A DNA stretch of 64,000 nt from Rhizobium sp. AC27/96 (GCF_001692325.1 NZ_LXKN01000002.1:165920-229919); one strand, 5' to 3'; shown: positions 18,130 through 27,982, counted from the first letter of the stretch. Notes: a model not told the origin generated them from the letters alone. Program-made: numbers and translations.

Positions 18130-19710
18130 ATGACTCATTTCACCCGAAAATTTATCGCTGCGGCTTTCGTCAGCACCATATTGAGTGTTTCCGCGCATGC
18201 CGCGACCCTCAATATCCACAACGGCGGTGACCCAACATCGCTCGACCCGCAAAAAATTTCCGGCGACTGGGAAAACCGTATCGATGGCGATATTTTCGAA
18301 GGTCTGGTGACCGAAGATCCCAAGGACAACCCCATTCCGGGTCAGGCTGCGAGCTGGACCATTTCCCCCGACCAGAAGGTCTATACCTTCAAGCTGCGTG
18401 ACGGCATCAAGTGGTCCGATGGCCAGCCTGTGACAGCACAGGATTTCGTTTTCGCCTTCCAGCGCCTGATGGACCCGAAGACCGCCGCCCAGTACGCCTA
18501 TCTGCAATACACGATCCTGAACGCGGAAAAGATCAACAAGGGCGAGATCAAGGATCTGACCCAGCTCGGCGTCAAGGCGATCGACGACAAGACGCTCGAA
18601 ATCACCCTTGAAAACCCCACCCCCTACTTCCTCAACGCCTTGATGCATTACACGGCCTATCCGCTGCCTAAGCATGTTGTTGAAGCCAAGGGCGACCAAT
18701 GGGTCAAGATCGGCAATATCGTCACCAACGGCCCGTACAAGCCCACCGAATGGGTGCCCGGTTCGCACGTCAGCATGGTCAAGAGTGACCAGTATTACGA
18801 CGCCAAGGACGTGAAGATCGACAACGTCAATTATTACACGCTGGAAGACCAGGCAGCCGCGCTGAAGCGCTACCGTGCCGGCGAATTCGATATCCTCACA
18901 TCCTTCCCGGCCGACCAGTACGACTGGATCCAGAAGAACCTGCCCGGCCAGGCGCATGTGGTGCCGTTCCTTGGCACCTACTATTACGTCTTGAACTCCA
19001 CCAAGCCGCCCTTCAGCGACAAGCGCGTTCGTCAGGCCCTTTCCATGGCCGTCAATCGCGAAGTCATTGGTCCGAAGATCCTCGGCACCGGTGAATTGCC
19101 GTCCTACTCCTGGGTACCGCCGGGCACGGCCAATTACGGCGACCCGGCCTATGTCAGCTGGAAAGACGAGCCCTACAAGCAGAAGGTCGAAGAGGCCAAG
19201 AAGCTTCTGAAGGAAGCAGGTTTCGGCCCTGACCATCCGCTGAAGGCACAGCTGCGCTACAACACCAACGACAACCACAAGCGTATCGCAGTTGCGATCG
19301 CCGCAATGTGGAAGCCGCTCGGCGTTGATATCGAGCTCTACAACACCGAAACCAAGGTGCATTACGATGAAATGCAGCGTGGTGAGGTGCAGATCGGCCG
19401 TGCCGGCTGGCTCGCCGACTATAATGATCCGATCAACTTCCTGAACCTTCTGTCCACCGGCGTCGAGATGAACTACGGCCGCTGGAGCAACAAGGATTAC
19501 GACGCTCTGATCAAGCAGGGCAATGAAGAGATCGATCTGAAGAAGCGCGCCGAGATCTACAAGAAGGCCGAGCAGCTGGCCCTCGATGACAGCGCCGCGA
19601 TCCCGATCTACTACTACGTGTCGCAGAACATCGTCGCCCCGAAGGTGCAGGGGTTCGTCGATAATATTCAGGACATTCACCGCACTCGCTGGCTGTCCAT
19701 CAAAGAATAA
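18130..19710 (+). CDS. oppA: oligopeptide ABC transporter substrate-binding protein
   Basis: Periplasmic peptide-binding protein, SBP_bac_5 family, about 526 residues from the ATG at 18130. Signal peptide KFIAAAFVSTILSVSAHA. Family landmarks: GGDPTSLDPQKISGDWE near the mature N-terminus, DNPIPGQAASWTISPDQKVYTFKLR, and the family signature region VTAQDFVFAFQRLMDPKTAA. It begins a five-gene operon oppABCDF. OppA-type proteins bind peptides of 2-5 residues regardless of side chain; a murein-peptide or other specificity is possible. A strong stem-loop follows the stop. Confidence 0.93.
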   Translation: MTHFTRKFIAAAFVSTILSVSAHAATLNIHNGGDPTSLDPQKISGDWENRIDGDIFEGLVTEDPKDNPIPGQAASWTISPDQKVYTFKLRDGIKWSDGQPVTAQDFVFAFQRLMDPKTAAQYAYLQYTILNAEKINKGEIKDLTQLGVKAIDDKTLEITLENPTPYFLNALMHYTAYPLPKHVVEAKGDQWVKIGNIVTNGPYKPTEWVPGSHVSMVKSDQYYDAKDVKIDNVNYYTLEDQAAALKRYRAGEFDILTSFPADQYDWIQKNLPGQAHVVPFLGTYYYVLNSTKPPFSDKRVRQALSMAVNREVIGPKILGTGELPSYSWVPPGTANYGDPAYVSWKDEPYKQKVEEAKKLLKEAGFGPDHPLKAQLRYNTNDNHKRIAVAIAAMWKPLGVDIELYNTETKVHYDEMQRGEVQIGRAGWLADYNDPINFLNLLSTGVEMNYGRWSNKDYDALIKQGNEEIDLKKRAEIYKKAEQLALDDSAAIPIYYYVSQNIVAPKVQGFVDNIQDIHRTRWLSIKE

Positions 19711-19717
19711 TAGGAAA

Positions 19718-19748
19718 AGGCCCCGCCGGCGCTTGCTGGGCGGGGCCT
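19718..19748 (+). terminator. stem-loop between oppA and oppB (attenuator)
   Basis: AGGCCCCGCC (19718-19727) pairs perfectly with GGCGGGGCCT (19739-19748) around an 11-nt loop. It has no T-run, so it more likely stabilises oppA mRNA or reduces read-through than ends transcription. Confidence 0.65.
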
Positions 19749-19758
19749 CAACGCACCC

Positions 19759-20682
19759 ATGTTCCGTTACGCTCTCCGTCGTCTGCTGTCGACAATCCCC
19801 GTCTTGTGGATTGCCGTGACAGTGTGTTTTTTCATTCTGCGCCTCGCTCCCGGCGGCCCATTCGATGGCGAACGGCCATTGCCGCCGGAAGTCAAAGCCA
19901 ACCTCGCGGCTCACTACAACCTCGACAAGCCCCTGGTTGAGCAATACCTGATCTATGTCGGCGACGTCATGAAGGGCGACCTTGGCCCCTCCTTCGCCAA
20001 TCAGGATTTCACCGTCACCCAGCAAATCATGTCGGGATTTCCCTACACGCTGACCATCGGCGGTTCCGCCTTCGTGCTCGCCACGATCCTCGGCGTCTTC
20101 ATAGGCTGTCTTGGGGCGTTGTATCAGAACCGCAGCGCCGACTACTGGCTGGGCGGAGGCCTGCTCATCGGTCTCGTCATGCCGAGCTTCCTCATCGCCC
20201 CGATCCTTCAGCTCATCTTCGGTAACACGCTCGGCTGGCTGCCGGTGGGTGGCTGGGGCGACGGTTCGATCCGCTTCCTGGTGCTGCCCATCATCGTTCT
20301 GACGCTGCCGCACGCAGCGCGTATTTCCCGCCTCATGCGCGGCTCGATGATCGAGGTTCTGGGTCAGAACTTTATTCGCACGGCCAAGGCAAAGGGGATC
20401 GGCCCGCGGCTCACTATCATGCGCCACGCGTTGAAACCGGCCATGATGCCAGTCGTCTCCTATCTCGGTCCGGCCGCCAGCTACCTGCTCACCGGTTCGC
20501 TGGTCGTGGAGAGCATCTTCGGTCTCCCCGGCGTCGGCCGCTACTTCGTCGGAGCGGCGCTTAATCGCGATTACGGCATGGTTCTCGGCACGGTCATTTT
20601 CTACATGGTTCTGATCGTGGTCCTCAACCTGCTGGTCGACATCGCCTATGCCTGGCTCGACCCGAAAGTGAGAATGCGATGA
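19759..20682 (+). CDS. oppB: oligopeptide ABC transporter permease
   Basis: First permease of the peptide importer, 307 residues with six predicted membrane helices, of the DppB/OppB family. The N-terminal helix LLSTIPVLWIAVTVCFFILRL and RLAPGGPFDGERPLPPEV are typical. The coupling motif is GQNFIRTAKAKGIGPRLTI. It starts 48 bp after oppA and its stop overlaps the start of oppC by 4 bp. Confidence 0.93.
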   Translation: MFRYALRRLLSTIPVLWIAVTVCFFILRLAPGGPFDGERPLPPEVKANLAAHYNLDKPLVEQYLIYVGDVMKGDLGPSFANQDFTVTQQIMSGFPYTLTIGGSAFVLATILGVFIGCLGALYQNRSADYWLGGGLLIGLVMPSFLIAPILQLIFGNTLGWLPVGGWGDGSIRFLVLPIIVLTLPHAARISRLMRGSMIEVLGQNFIRTAKAKGIGPRLTIMRHALKPAMMPVVSYLGPAASYLLTGSLVVESIFGLPGVGRYFVGAALNRDYGMVLGTVIFYMVLIVVLNLLVDIAYAWLDPKVRMR

Positions 20683-21596
20683 TCCTCAATTCCGCCAAGA
20701 GAGAATTGCTGGAAGCGGAATTGCTTTCAGCAGAAGGGCTTGCACCCAAGGGGCGCTCCCTCACCGGCGATGCGATGCGCCGCCTGCTGCGCAACAAGGC
20801 TGCGGCACTGTCGCTGATCGTGCTGGCCGTACTGGTTCTGGTCGCCATATTCGGCCCGTATTTCCTGCCCTTCAACTATGAGGATCCGGACTGGAACTCC
20901 TTCCGAGGCGCTCCGGACTTCGCAGTCGGTCACTATTTCGGTACCGACGGCAACGGCCGCGACCTACTGTCGCGTACGCTCTACGGCACCCGCGTTTCGT
21001 TGACAGTCGCCCTGGTGGCGACGCTCGTCTCCGTCGTCATCGGTGTGCTCTATGGCGCCGTCGCCGGCTATTTCGGCGGCCGCGTCGACGCCATCATGAT
21101 GCGCTTCGTCGATATCATGTACGCGCTCCCCTACGTCCTCTTCGTCATCCTGCTGATGGTTATCTTCGGCCGCAACGTCTATCTGCTGTTCGCAGCGATC
21201 GGCGCGCTCGAATGGCTGACCATGGCCCGCATCGTTCGCGGCCAGACCTTGTCCATCAAGCAGCGGGAATTCATCGAAGCGGCGCGCGCCTCGGGCCAGC
21301 GATCGTTCAAGATCATCCTCAAGCATATCGTGCCCAACCTCGTCGGACCGGTCGTCATCTATGCGACGCTGACCATTCCCGAGATCATCGCTACGGAAAG
21401 CTTCCTCTCCTATCTCGGCTTCGGCGTGCAGGAACCGCTGACCTCTCTCGGCACATTGATCGCCGAGGGCTCGGCCGGCATGGAAACGACCCCCTGGCTG
21501 CTGTTCTTCCCCGCTGGTTTCCTGATCGCGCTGCTGATGAGCCTGCTCTTCATCGGTGACGGTCTTCGCGACGCTTTCGACCCGAAGGATCGCTGA
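20679..21596 (+). CDS. oppC: oligopeptide ABC transporter permease
   Basis: Second permease, 305 residues, DppC/OppC family. It has the usual cytoplasmic N-terminal extension, then a first helix (AAALSLIVLAVLVLVAIFGPYF), the periplasmic segment ending GTDGNGRDLLSRTLYGTRVS that marks OppC proteins, and the coupling loop EFIEAARASGQRSFKIILKH. It is translationally coupled to oppB and followed by oppD after one base. Confidence 0.93.
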   Translation: MILNSAKRELLEAELLSAEGLAPKGRSLTGDAMRRLLRNKAAALSLIVLAVLVLVAIFGPYFLPFNYEDPDWNSFRGAPDFAVGHYFGTDGNGRDLLSRTLYGTRVSLTVALVATLVSVVIGVLYGAVAGYFGGRVDAIMMRFVDIMYALPYVLFVILLMVIFGRNVYLLFAAIGALEWLTMARIVRGQTLSIKQREFIEAARASGQRSFKIILKHIVPNLVGPVVIYATLTIPEIIATESFLSYLGFGVQEPLTSLGTLIAEGSAGMETTPWLLFFPAGFLIALLMSLLFIGDGLRDAFDPKDR

Positions 21597-21597
21597 C

Positions 21598-22593
21598 ATG
21601 ACAGACACGCTTCTCGAACTCAAAGATTACTCCATCACCTTCCGCACACCGGAAGGCGAAGTTGCCGCCGTCTCCAAGCTGAACCTGAAGATCGGCCGTG
21701 GCGAGCGCGTCGCCGTCGTCGGCGAATCCGGTTCCGGCAAGAGCCAGACCTTTCTCGGCCTGATGGGCCTGCTCGCCAAGAATGGCCGCACCAGCGGCCA
21801 GGCACTGCTCGACGGCAAGGACATCCTTCAGCTCAAGCCGCGCGAACTCGACCATGTCCGCGGCAAGGACATGGCGATGGTCTTCCAGGACCCGATGACG
21901 GCCCTCAATCCATCGCTGCGCATATCCAGACAGCTGACGGAACAGCTGGAAGTCCACGGTGGCTTGACTGCACGCGCGGCTTCAACTGCGGCACTCGATA
22001 TGCTGAAACGCGTCGGCATTCCTGACCCGAGCCGCCGCTTCAACCTCTATCCGCACGAGCTTTCGGGCGGCATGCGTCAGCGTATCGTCATTGCCATGGC
22101 GCTGCTCACCAAGCCGAAGCTTCTGATCGCCGACGAGCCGACAACCGCGCTCGACGTTACCATCCAGGCGCAGATTCTCGATCTTTTCAATGAGTTGACG
22201 GCAGAAATGCATACGGCTCTTGTGATGATCACCCATGACCTCGGTGTCGTCGCAGGCCTCGCCGATCGCGTCGCCGTCATGTATGCGGGACGCATCGTCG
22301 AGGAGGCGCCGGTCGATGAGCTGTTCGAAGACCCGGCGCATCCTTATACGGCAGCGCTGCATGCCTCGATCCCACGCCCCGACCAGGATGTCGACGATCT
22401 CGCTGTCATTCCCGGCCGGCCGCCGAACCTGATGCACCTGCCACGCGGCTGTGCCTTCTCGCCGCGCTGCGCCCATGTGGAGGACAACTGTCTCGACGCG
22501 GCGCCACCGCTCGACCGGCTGGCGCCACAGCGTTGCGCGGCCTGCTTCCATCCCCTTTCGGCTAATCAGGAACGGAGCCTCGTCCATGGCTGA
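21598..22593 (+). CDS. oppD: oligopeptide ABC transporter ATP-binding protein
   Basis: ATPase of 331 residues; the ATG at 21598 directly follows the oppC stop, and earlier in-frame starts overlap oppC. Walker A GESGSGKSQT, signature LSGGMRQRIVIAMAL, Walker B LLIADEPTTALDVT and H-loop ITHDLGVVAG. The C-terminal oligopeptide/dipeptide domain has four cysteines (RGCAFSPRCAHVEDNC and QRCAACF), the iron-sulphur-type signature of OppD/DppD. Confidence 0.94.
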   Translation: MTDTLLELKDYSITFRTPEGEVAAVSKLNLKIGRGERVAVVGESGSGKSQTFLGLMGLLAKNGRTSGQALLDGKDILQLKPRELDHVRGKDMAMVFQDPMTALNPSLRISRQLTEQLEVHGGLTARAASTAALDMLKRVGIPDPSRRFNLYPHELSGGMRQRIVIAMALLTKPKLLIADEPTTALDVTIQAQILDLFNELTAEMHTALVMITHDLGVVAGLADRVAVMYAGRIVEEAPVDELFEDPAHPYTAALHASIPRPDQDVDDLAVIPGRPPNLMHLPRGCAFSPRCAHVEDNCLDAAPPLDRLAPQRCAACFHPLSANQERSLVHG

Positions 22594-23572
22594 GCAAACG
22601 CTTCTGAAGGTCGAGCATCTCACAACCGAGTTCGAGCTTCCGTCCAAATCCTTCTTCAAGCCGCCGATGATCCTGACCGCGGTCAACGATGTCAGCTTCG
22701 AGCTGAAGACCGGGCGCACGCTTGGTATCGTCGGTGAATCCGGTTGCGGCAAGTCGACGCTCGGCCGCTCCATCCTGCGGCTGATCCAGGCGCAAAAGGG
22801 CCGCATCATGTGGCAGGGCGGCAATCTTCTCGATCTCACCGACGAGGAGATGCGCGCCGCGCGCCGCGACATGCAGATCATCTTCCAGGACCCGATCGCC
22901 TCGCTCGATCCGCGCATGACCGTCGGCGATATCATCGCCGAGCCGCTCACCGTCTTCGAGCCGAAACTGTCGAGAGCCCAGCGTCAAGATCGCGTCCGCG
23001 AGATCATGGCGGCGGTCGGCCTGGTGCCGGAGATGATCAATCGCTATCCGCACGAGTTTTCGGGCGGCCAGGCGCAGCGCATCGGCATTGCCCGTGCCGT
23101 CATCACCCGGCCGAAGCTCATCATCTGCGACGAGCCGGTTTCGGCGCTCGACGTCTCGATCCAGGGGCAGGTCATTACCCTCCTGCGCCGTCTGCGCAAG
23201 GAGTTCGGCCTGACGCTGATCTTCATCAGCCACGACCTTTCCGTCGTGCGCCTGATCTCGGACGACGTGCTGGTGCTCTATCTCGGCAAGGTGGTGGAAG
23301 CCGGCGACGCCTCGACGGTCTTCGACCATCCGGCCCATCCCTATACGCAGGCCTTGTTCTCCGCCGCGCCCATTCCCGACCCGAAGCTGGCGCGTGGCCG
23401 TGAGCGCATTCGCCTGCAGGGCGACCCGCCCTCGCCGCTCAATCCGCCGCCCGGCTGCGTCTTCTCGCCGCGCTGTTGGAAGGCGACGGATATCTGCCGC
23501 ACGAAGATGCCGCCGACCGAGCAGGTGCGCCCCGGCCAGACGGCCGCCTGCTACCATATGGACAGACCCTAG
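22586..23572 (+). CDS. oppF: oligopeptide ABC transporter ATP-binding protein
   Basis: Second ATPase, 328 residues, starting at the ATG at 22586 and overlapping oppD by 8 bp. Walker A GESGCGKST, signature FSGGQAQRIGIARA, Walker B IICDEPVSALDVS, H-loop ISHDLSVV, and the C-terminal domain with PGCVFSPRCWKATDIC. With OppD it forms the asymmetric nucleotide-binding pair. A GC-rich hairpin (23583-23607) follows the stop. Confidence 0.94.
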   Translation: MAEQTLLKVEHLTTEFELPSKSFFKPPMILTAVNDVSFELKTGRTLGIVGESGCGKSTLGRSILRLIQAQKGRIMWQGGNLLDLTDEEMRAARRDMQIIFQDPIASLDPRMTVGDIIAEPLTVFEPKLSRAQRQDRVREIMAAVGLVPEMINRYPHEFSGGQAQRIGIARAVITRPKLIICDEPVSALDVSIQGQVITLLRRLRKEFGLTLIFISHDLSVVRLISDDVLVLYLGKVVEAGDASTVFDHPAHPYTQALFSAAPIPDPKLARGRERIRLQGDPPSPLNPPPGCVFSPRCWKATDICRTKMPPTEQVRPGQTAACYHMDRP

Positions 23573-23582
23573 CACGTCAAAA

Positions 23583-23607
23583 GTGGGCGGCACCCGCTGC
23601 CGCCCAC
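23583..23607 (+). terminator. hairpin at the end of the opp operon
   Basis: GTGGGCGGC (23583-23591) pairs perfectly with GCCGCCCAC (23599-23607), loop of seven. There is no T-run, so read-through into the next gene is likely. Confidence 0.55.
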
Positions 23608-23665
23608 CTTGCCCAAGCTGCCGCTTACGCGTATGCAGCAGCAAGACAAAGTGCAGGAGGAAGAC

Positions 23666-24580
23666 TTGGGCGGGCGTTTTCTATCGATCGGCGAATGCAT
23701 GGTGGAGCTGTCGCAGGCCGATGACGGCCATCTGCGCAAAGGCTTTGCCGGCGACACGTTCAACACGGCCTGGTATGCCCGCGCCTGCCTGCCAGCCGGC
23801 TGGTCGATCGATTATTTCACCGCCCTCGGCGATGACGGAATGTCGGACGAAATGGTGGCTTTCATGAGCGCCGCCGGCATCGGCACCGCGCAGATCCGCC
23901 GCCTTCGTGGCAAGACACCCGGCCTCTACATGATCAACCTGAAGGACGGCGAACGGACCTTCAGCTATTGGCGTGATAGTTCCGCGGCCCGCCAGCTCGC
24001 CACAGACGGCGATGCGTTGCGCACGGCAATCGAAGCCTCCGACGTCCTCTATTTTTCAGGCATTACGCTGGCGGTCCTGCCACGCGAGGATGCCTACACA
24101 CTGCTGGCCGAGCTCCGTCGCGCCAAGGCCGTCGGCAAGATCGTTGCCTTCGATCCCAATCTGCGCCCACGCCTCTGGTCCAGCCTGGACGCCATGCATA
24201 CGTTGATCGCGGATGGCGCCCGCGCTTCGACACTCGTGATGCCGAGCTTCGACGATGAAGCCGCGCATTTCGGCGACGATTCGATTAGCGGCACCATCCG
24301 TCGGTATCGCCAGTACGGAGCCAATATGGTCATCGTCAAGAACGGTGCCGACGGCGCGACCATCGGCATCGACACCGAAGAGACACTTGTTCCCGCAGTC
24401 AAGGTCGCCAAGCTGGTCGACACGACAAGCGCCGGCGACAGCTTCAATGGCGCGTTTCTGGCTCATTACCTGCAGCATGACGATCCGCTGGCCGCTGCTG
24501 GCTTCGCTGCGGAAATCGCCGCGAAAGTCATTCAGGAACACGGCGCCCTCGTCTCCCCCAAGAAGCTGAAAGTCGCCTGA
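23666..24580 (+). CDS. kdgK: 2-keto-3-deoxygluconate kinase-type PfkB sugar kinase
   Basis: A ribokinase-family enzyme of about 304 residues. I choose the TTG at 23666 because GGAGG ends five bases before it and the product then begins MGGRFLSIGECMVEL, as PfkB kinases do; ATGs at 23609 and 23633 lack such a site. PfkB features: GGDTFN-like motif as AGDTFNTAWYAR, the substrate lid GKTPGLYMI, YFSGITL, FDPNLRPRLW, and the C-terminal signature DTTSAGDSFNGAFLA with the catalytic Asp. FDPNLRPRLW and length favour 2-keto-3-deoxygluconate kinase (Entner-Doudoroff entry); other ketosugar acids are possible. It lies 93 bp behind oppF. Confidence 0.82.
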   Translation: MGGRFLSIGECMVELSQADDGHLRKGFAGDTFNTAWYARACLPAGWSIDYFTALGDDGMSDEMVAFMSAAGIGTAQIRRLRGKTPGLYMINLKDGERTFSYWRDSSAARQLATDGDALRTAIEASDVLYFSGITLAVLPREDAYTLLAELRRAKAVGKIVAFDPNLRPRLWSSLDAMHTLIADGARASTLVMPSFDDEAAHFGDDSISGTIRRYRQYGANMVIVKNGADGATIGIDTEETLVPAVKVAKLVDTTSAGDSFNGAFLAHYLQHDDPLAAAGFAAEIAAKVIQEHGALVSPKKLKVA

Positions 24581-24706
24581 TCGGCGCTGTAATATTTCCA
24601 TCATGGACACCCCCCACAATAGAGTGGGCGCGGGAATCATGTTTGAAGCACCGCAATCGCTTGCACCGCCATCATGAGGATGCGGTGCGGATGGGTAGTT
24701 TTGGGC

Positions 24707-25813
24707 ATGTTGCAACGCTTGTCAGACATCGATCACGATACATGGGCCCAGGCAGCAACGCCTGTCGCCGTGCCGGAACGACTGCTCATCGTCAGCGATG
24801 CTTGGCATCCGCAGGTGAACGGCGTGGTCCGTTCGATCGAGAACACCAATCGCGAACTGGTCCGCATGGGCGTCGAAGTGTCGATGATCACGCCGGACGG
24901 TTTCCGCAACATCCCCTGCCCGACCTATCCCGAGATCCGGCTTTCGATCGCCAGCTATCGCAAGATAGCCAGCAGGATCGAAGCACTCAGGCCGACCTAT
25001 GTTCACATCGCCACCGAAGGCCCCCTCGGCCTCACGGCACGGCGATGGTGCCTGCGAAACGGCATGCCCTTTTCAACGAGCTACCACACGCGGTTTCCGG
25101 AATATGTTTCGGCGCGCCTGCCGATACCGCAGAGCTGGCTCTACGCCTTCGTCAAATGGTTTCACAATGCCGGTTATGGCTGCATGGTGGCAACGCCAAG
25201 CCTCGCCGCCGAACTCAAGCAGCGGGGCATTCACAATCTGTTGCCCTGGAGCCGTGGCATCGATTCGACTCTTTTCCGGCCGCAGCCGCTGGAGGATAAT
25301 CCCTTCGGCCTGCCGCGCCCGATCTTCATGACCGTCGGCCGCGTCGCTCTCGAAAAGAACCTGCCGGCTTTCCTCGATCTCGACCTGCCGGGATCGAAAG
25401 TCGTCGTCGGTGACGGTCCTGCGCGCGCGGAACTGCAAAAGCTCTATCCGAACGTGCATTTTCCGGGTGCAATGTTTGGCGAAGAATTGGCGCACGCCTA
25501 TTCCCAGGCCGACGTCTTCGTCTTCCCGTCGAAGACCGATACTTTCGGCAACGCCATCCTGGAAGCGCTGGCAAGCGGCGTTCCAGTCGCCGCCTATCCC
25601 GTCACCGGCCCGGCCGACATTCTCGCCAGCAATGAACCGGCGGGTATCGTGGATGCAGATCTGGCGAAGGCCTGCCTTGCCGCCCTTTCTTGCTCCCGCG
25701 ATGCGGCCCGCACAGTTGCCCTCAACTACTCCTGGGAAGCCGCCACCACCCAGTTCATCGGCAACGTCCGCATTGCCAATCATCGTGGCCGGATGCTAAC
25801 GCACAACCATTGA
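24707..25813 (+). CDS. GT4-family glycosyltransferase
   Basis: A cytoplasmic-side GT-B glycosyltransferase of 368-379 residues (starts at 24674 or 24707, neither with a good ribosome binding site). Rossmann N-terminal half: RLLIVSDAWHPQVNGVVRSIENT, EGPLGLTARRWC, SYHTRFPEYVSARL. C-terminal GT4 half: IFMTVGRVALEKNLPAFL, VVVGDGPARAEL, and the EX7E motif in PSKTDTFGNAILEALASGVP. This arrangement is that of the PimB/SqdX-like group, which glycosylate lipid acceptors such as diacylglycerol. Donor and acceptor cannot be told from the sequence. It is transcribed alone. Confidence 0.82.
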   Translation: MLQRLSDIDHDTWAQAATPVAVPERLLIVSDAWHPQVNGVVRSIENTNRELVRMGVEVSMITPDGFRNIPCPTYPEIRLSIASYRKIASRIEALRPTYVHIATEGPLGLTARRWCLRNGMPFSTSYHTRFPEYVSARLPIPQSWLYAFVKWFHNAGYGCMVATPSLAAELKQRGIHNLLPWSRGIDSTLFRPQPLEDNPFGLPRPIFMTVGRVALEKNLPAFLDLDLPGSKVVVGDGPARAELQKLYPNVHFPGAMFGEELAHAYSQADVFVFPSKTDTFGNAILEALASGVPVAAYPVTGPADILASNEPAGIVDADLAKACLAALSCSRDAARTVALNYSWEAATTQFIGNVRIANHRGRMLTHNH

Positions 25814-25982
25814 GTTCACGGCATGACCGGGCTCGAGGTTGAATTCCCGATACATATCTCCAGATAACTGATTGCAAGGCGTGCATGCATGACAGGCGCT
25901 TTCATCACGTCTGAGCCCGTCCCTGTGAGGCGTTTTCCGAAAAACACAACAAAACCGTGACAGCCATATACGTTTTGGTGTA

Positions 25983-25995
25983 CGATTGTTTATCG
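25983..25995 (+). promoter_or_regulatory. short inverted repeat upstream of ohrR (operator candidate)
   Basis: CGAT (25983-25986) and ATCG (25992-25995) flank TTGTT in an AT-rich stretch 37 bp before the ohrR start. OhrR proteins bind AT-rich inverted repeats near their own promoter, so this is a reasonable but weak candidate. Confidence 0.35.
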
Positions 25996-26031
25996 CACGA
26001 TTTAGATGCTATTCCCTAGGGAGTATTGGAA

Positions 26032-26472
26032 ATGGCGCACGACCCGTTGAAACTGGACACCTTCATCTGCTTCGCCCTCTATTCGGCGAACCACGCGATG
26101 AATCGGCTGTACAAACCCATGCTCGACGCGCTGAACCTCACCTATCCGCAATATCTCGTCATGGTGACGCTGTGGGAGCAGGATGGCCAGACCGTCGGCG
26201 GCATCGGTGAAAAGCTGTTTCTGGAATCGAGCACGCTGACGCCTCTGTTGAAGCGCCTCGAGGCGGCCGGCTACATCCAGCGTATCCGCAGCAAGGAAGA
26301 CGAGCGCCAGGTACTGATCCACCTGACCGCCGAAGGCGTTGCACTGAAGAAAAAGGCGGCGGAAATCCCGCCCTGCATTCTCGACGCCTCGGACAAGACG
26401 ATAGACGAATTGACGCGCCTGAAGGCCGAGATCATCACATTGCGCGAGGCGCTCAGCAAGAACGCAGCCTGA
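26032..26472 (+). CDS. OhrR-like MarR-family regulator
   Basis: A 146-residue winged-helix repressor. The ATG at 26032 follows AGGGAG; a TTG two codons earlier is possible. It carries the peroxide-sensing cysteine in the expected place, [15 protein letters not shown] near residue 15, together with the tyrosines that hold it ([12 protein letters not shown]). The DNA-binding part is [19 protein letters not shown] and the wing [16 protein letters not shown]. OhrR senses organic hydroperoxides and represses ohr. No ohr gene lies next to it: upstream is a glycosyltransferase and downstream the convergent der. It may act in trans. Confidence 0.82.
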   Translation: MAHDPLKLDTFICFALYSANHAMNRLYKPMLDALNLTYPQYLVMVTLWEQDGQTVGGIGEKLFLESSTLTPLLKRLEAAGYIQRIRSKEDERQVLIHLTAEGVALKKKAAEIPPCILDASDKTIDELTRLKAEIITLREALSKNAA

Positions 26473-26512
26473 CCGGATATATGCTCTGCGACTACCCCGG
26501 CGAGTGAAGCGG

Positions 26513-27967
26513 TTAGGACCGCTTCCTCTTGCTTTCGTAGGGATTGCTCTTCTTGTTTTCGAAGGGATTTTCCGACGTACGGAAATGGATGCGGATCGGC
26601 ACGCCGGGCATGGCGAAATCCGCACGCAAACCATTGATCAGGTAGCGTACATAGGATTCCGGCAGCGCATCGGAGCGCGTGCAGGAAATCATGAAGGCCG
26701 GTGGGCGGGCCTTCACCTGCGTCATGTACTTCAGCTTGATACGGCGCCCGGAAACCGCGGGTGGCGGATGCTGAACCTGCTGCGTTTCCAGCCAGCGATT
26801 GAGCTTGGCTGTGGCAATACGCTTGTTCCAGACCTTGTCGGTATCGACGATCGCCTGCATCAGCCGATCCAACCCCTCGCCGGTCTGGCCGGCAATCGGG
26901 ATGGCGCGGATGCCGCGGGCCTGCGGCAACAGCCGGTCGGTCTTTTCACGCAGATCGGCAAGCACGACCTGACGATCCTCGATCATGTCCCACTTGTTGA
27001 AGGCGAGAACTGCGGCGCGGCCCTCACGAAGCACGAGATCGACGATCTGAAGATCCTGCTTCTCGAAGGGGATGGTCGCGTCGAAGACGATGACGACGAT
27101 CTCGGCGAAGCGGATGGCGCGCAGCGCATCGGCGACGGAAAGCTTTTCCAGCTTCTCTGTCACGCGAGCCTTGCGACGCATGCCGGCCGTGTCGAACATC
27201 TTTATGGTACGCCCGCGCCAGCTCCAGTCGACTGAGATGGAATCGCGGGTAATGCCGGCTTCCGGGCCGGTCAGCAGCCGGTCCTCGCCGAGGAAACGAT
27301 TGATCAGCGTCGATTTGCCAGCATTCGGGCGGCCGACGATCGCGACGCGCAGCGGCTTCGTCTCGTCATAGGCAGGCTCTTCGTCGATCTCCTCGCCTTC
27401 ATCGTCGGCGGCAGAGCGGGGAATGCTGACATTCGTTTCCGCTTCGTCATCCGTCTCCGGAAAGGCGCGTTCATGGCCGATCGCCTCGACGATCGCGTCG
27501 CGCAGATCCATCATGCCCTGACCATGCTCGGCCGAAATCGGGCAAGGCTCGCCAAGGCCAAGCGTATAGGCATCATAGAAGCCGCTGTCGGAACCGCGCG
27601 CTTCGGATTTGTTGGCAACCAGCACAACAGGCCGGCCGCGCTTGCGCAGCATTTCGCCCAGCGTCTTGTCGACATGGGTCAGGCCCATCTTGGCGTCGAC
27701 GACGAACAGCGTCAGATCCGCTTCGTCGATCGCCGCTTCGGTCTGGGCACGCATGCGACCTTCGAGCGTTTCCTCATCAGCCTCTTCGAGACCGGCCGTA
27801 TCGACGATACGGAAACGCAGATCGATCAGCTTGGCGTCGCCGGGGCGACGGTCACGCGTGACGCCCGGCGTATCATCGACGAGCGCCAGCTTCTTGCCAA
27901 CGAGACGGTTGAACAAGGTGGACTTGCCGACATTCGGGCGACCAACGATCGCGACCGTGAAACTCAT
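26513..27967 (-). CDS. der: ribosome biogenesis GTPase Der (EngA)
   Basis: An essential double GTPase needed for 50S subunit maturation. The 484-residue protein has two G domains in tandem: [29 protein letters not shown] and NKSE in the first; [22 protein letters not shown] and NKWD in the second; then a KH-like domain with [16 protein letters not shown]. The acidic linker ([18 protein letters not shown]) is longer than in E. coli, as in other Rhizobiales. It is 15 bp behind the TPR gene and probably co-transcribed with it. Confidence 0.96.
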   Translation of the reverse strand: MSFTVAIVGRPNVGKSTLFNRLVGKKLALVDDTPGVTRDRRPGDAKLIDLRFRIVDTAGLEEADEETLEGRMRAQTEAAIDEADLTLFVVDAKMGLTHVDKTLGEMLRKRGRPVVLVANKSEARGSDSGFYDAYTLGLGEPCPISAEHGQGMMDLRDAIVEAIGHERAFPETDDEAETNVSIPRSAADDEGEEIDEEPAYDETKPLRVAIVGRPNAGKSTLINRFLGEDRLLTGPEAGITRDSISVDWSWRGRTIKMFDTAGMRRKARVTEKLEKLSVADALRAIRFAEIVVIVFDATIPFEKQDLQIVDLVLREGRAAVLAFNKWDMIEDRQVVLADLREKTDRLLPQARGIRAIPIAGQTGEGLDRLMQAIVDTDKVWNKRIATAKLNRWLETQQVQHPPPAVSGRRIKLKYMTQVKARPPAFMISCTRSDALPESYVRYLINGLRADFAMPGVPIRIHFRTSENPFENKKSNPYESKRKRS

Positions 27968-27982
27968 TTAAGGATCCGTCCT

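Noticed and set aside
18076..20427. A 783-codon frame opposite oppA-oppB
   Set aside because: Antisense to an intact opp operon; composition typical of a shadow frame.
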